Part shown: positions 63,058 through 64,000 of the stretch, piece after piece
How positions within the stretch are numbered: the stretch's first letter is position 1
Layout: the number at the start of each line of letters is the position of its first letter
From: CAIWHR01 sp963813415
GTDB taxonomy: Bacteria; Pseudomonadota; Gammaproteobacteria; Burkholderiales; Casimicrobiaceae
DNA: 64,000 nt
Assembly: GCA_963813415.1 (NCBI GenBank)
Contig: CAWEYW010000016.1
Span: forward strand, 25,888 to 89,887
Reading direction: 5' to 3'
The notes under the pieces: model-generated
Databases searched by the model: none
The model's input: only the letters and a program-made list of their open reading frames with translations
Told to the model about the DNA's origin: nothing
Made by a program: the position numbers and the translations under genes

Positions 63058-63241
63058 GGCCGTCGGCTTCCACCCAGCGCTGCAGTTCCGCCACGTCGAT
63101 GCGCAGCAGCCGACCAAGCCGATGCGCGCGCAGGCGCCTGGCGGCAATGGCCCGGCGCAGGGTGCGGGTCGATACCTCAGCGATAGCGCTGGCCTGGGCC
63201 AACGAGAGGTATTGCAGGGAGATGCGTTCTTGCTGCGGCAT
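63032..63241 (-). CDS. Second small HTH protein (excisionase-like fold)
   Basis: The 69-residue product reads SLAQASAIAEVSTRTLRRAIAARRLRAHRLGRLLRIDVAELQRWVE, a compact DNA-binding domain of the excisionase family. GAGG six bases before the ATG supports it. The frame ends 26 bases inside the following HTH gene. Two neighbouring proteins of this fold beside one integrase suggest one excisionase and one regulator. Confidence 0.7.
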   Translation of the reverse strand: MPQQERISLQYLSLAQASAIAEVSTRTLRRAIAARRLRAHRLGRLLRIDVAELQRWVEADGHAPAAPAQ

Positions 63242-63325
63242 GGTGTCCTCGTCTAACGGGCGCCGGAGAGTAGGGCGCCAACGAGGACCGAGCGTGCCGG
63301 GAGCGGACCGGCCAATGAATGGAGA

Positions 63326-63985
63326 TTAATTCGCCATCGGCTCTTTCGGCTCCCGGAGCCAACGTTCATCGGGTAGCAGACCGCGCCGGCGCGCCTCGTC
63401 GCCCGAGGCTTGCGCGCCTTCGAACTCTTCGATGCTTACTCGCACCAGATAATTGATCGAGTGGATCCGCTGGTTGCGAGTCGCCCGCAGCGGGCCGGGC
63501 AGCTGCCCGAATATCACTGCAACGAAGTCTCGGAACGGCCCGGTTTCCTCCCACGGCTCAGGTAGCTTTCTCCCTGATCGCGCACCACCGGCAGCCAACT
63601 TGCGCCGGCCATAGGCGTCGACCCGCCGTGTCGGCGCCGTTCCGGTGAGGTGATGCCACAGCGTCGCGAGGGAAAGGCCAAGTTGGCGCAGCGCCATGTT
63701 CGCCGAGCCCGCTGGCCGGCCGCGTTTGGGTAATGGATGTAAACGCGCATAGCGTTGGCGCGCCATGCTGTCGACACGCGCGAAGCGCAGGTGATAACGG
63801 CTACGCTCGAGTTCGGTCTGAATGTCCAGCAAGGCGGCGTCGAGTTCGGCGGGGTCGTCGATGCGCAAGATCCGTGCGAGCTCGGCTTTGATGCGGCGCA
63901 GGCGCGGATGGGTGAGATTTGCCGAGGCCAGCTCTTGTCGAGGAGCGTGCTCCGCCGCGGTCCATTGCCATACGGCCGTCGGCAC
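63326..63985 (-). CDS. Unknown protein of the integrative element
   Basis: I do not recognise this 219-residue product. It is basic, predicted helical and soluble, with a central Arg/Lys-rich stretch (LHPLPKRGRPAGSANMALRQ) and a later YGRRKLAAGGARSGRKLPEP. A C-terminal segment reads RNQRIHSINYLVRVSIEEFEG. The GTG at 63985 is the first start in view, but the frame stays open to the window edge, so the true start may lie outside. It is 84 bases upstream of the HTH pair. Confidence 0.55.
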   Translation of the reverse strand: MPTAVWQWTAAEHAPRQELASANLTHPRLRRIKAELARILRIDDPAELDAALLDIQTELERSRYHLRFARVDSMARQRYARLHPLPKRGRPAGSANMALRQLGLSLATLWHHLTGTAPTRRVDAYGRRKLAAGGARSGRKLPEPWEETGPFRDFVAVIFGQLPGPLRATRNQRIHSINYLVRVSIEEFEGAQASGDEARRRGLLPDERWLREPKEPMAN

Positions 63986-64000
63986 GCGACGCGCCTGGCG

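Overview
The window is high-GC chromosomal DNA from a betaproteobacterium. Three conserved gene orders support this: ndk-rlmN-pilF-rodZ-ispG-hisS-yfgM-bamB-der-hfq(-hflX), surE-pcm-nlpD-rpoS and alaC-hom-thrC. The genus cannot be read from the sequence. Genes are tightly packed, and many neighbours share ATGA, GTGA or TGATG stop/start overlaps. No stretch over 300 bases lacks a gene.

Layout. Bases 1-9.9 kb (minus strand) hold a housekeeping operon for ribosome assembly, tRNA charging and RNA modification, isoprenoid synthesis, outer-membrane assembly, cell shape and pilus biogenesis. Bases 10.05-13.3 kb hold a TRAP transporter (dctP, dctQ, dctM). A hairpin followed by T residues lies between dctP and dctQ, and dctM carries a one-base frameshift. 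Bases 13.4-20 kb (minus) hold tilS-accA, two unrelated small-molecule transporters (TauE-type and EamA-type), a GNAT acetyltransferase, an EVE-domain protein, a four-helix membrane protein and an ICMT-like methyltransferase. Bases 20-33 kb (plus) hold a tartrate/D-malate type dehydrogenase, the three-gene transhydrogenase pntAA-pntAB-pntB, a CaiB-type CoA transferase, a very large CPBP membrane protease-like protein with a duplicated extracytoplasmic domain, and hrpA. Bases 33-44.8 kb hold a DUF1631 protein, a molybdopterin-binding-domain protein, a MaoC-like protein, pyrD, mltB, pgi and surE-pcm-nlpD-rpoS. Bases 44.9-49 kb (minus) hold a moxR-DUF58-tgpA operon. Bases 49-59.4 kb hold an HDAC-like deacetylase, a Tat-exported Rieske protein, an ABC-2 exporter, an HDOD protein, a Mth938-like protein, alaC-hom-thrC and a C13-like membrane protein that lacks its catalytic His.

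The right end (59.6-64 kb) is the accessory part. It has an IPTL-CTERM surface protein and an intact IS481-like element with matching inverted repeats and a 5-bp target duplication. The IS directly abuts the -35 box of an initiator tRNA-Met gene. Next to the tRNA 3' end is the start of an integrative element: a tyrosine recombinase, two small helix-turn-helix proteins and an unknown protein, continuing past the window edge. The tRNA's apparent terminator lies inside the last codons of the integrase gene.

Two copies of a 64-68 bp palindromic repeat (arms beginning AATGGGGTCAG) sit at gene ends near 24.2 kb and 49.0 kb. Their arms differ from each other by paired changes. I did not find a clearly new multi-gene system. 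The best leads are the tRNA/IS/integrase junction, the palindromic repeats, the duplicated-domain CPBP protein and the C13-like protein without its His.
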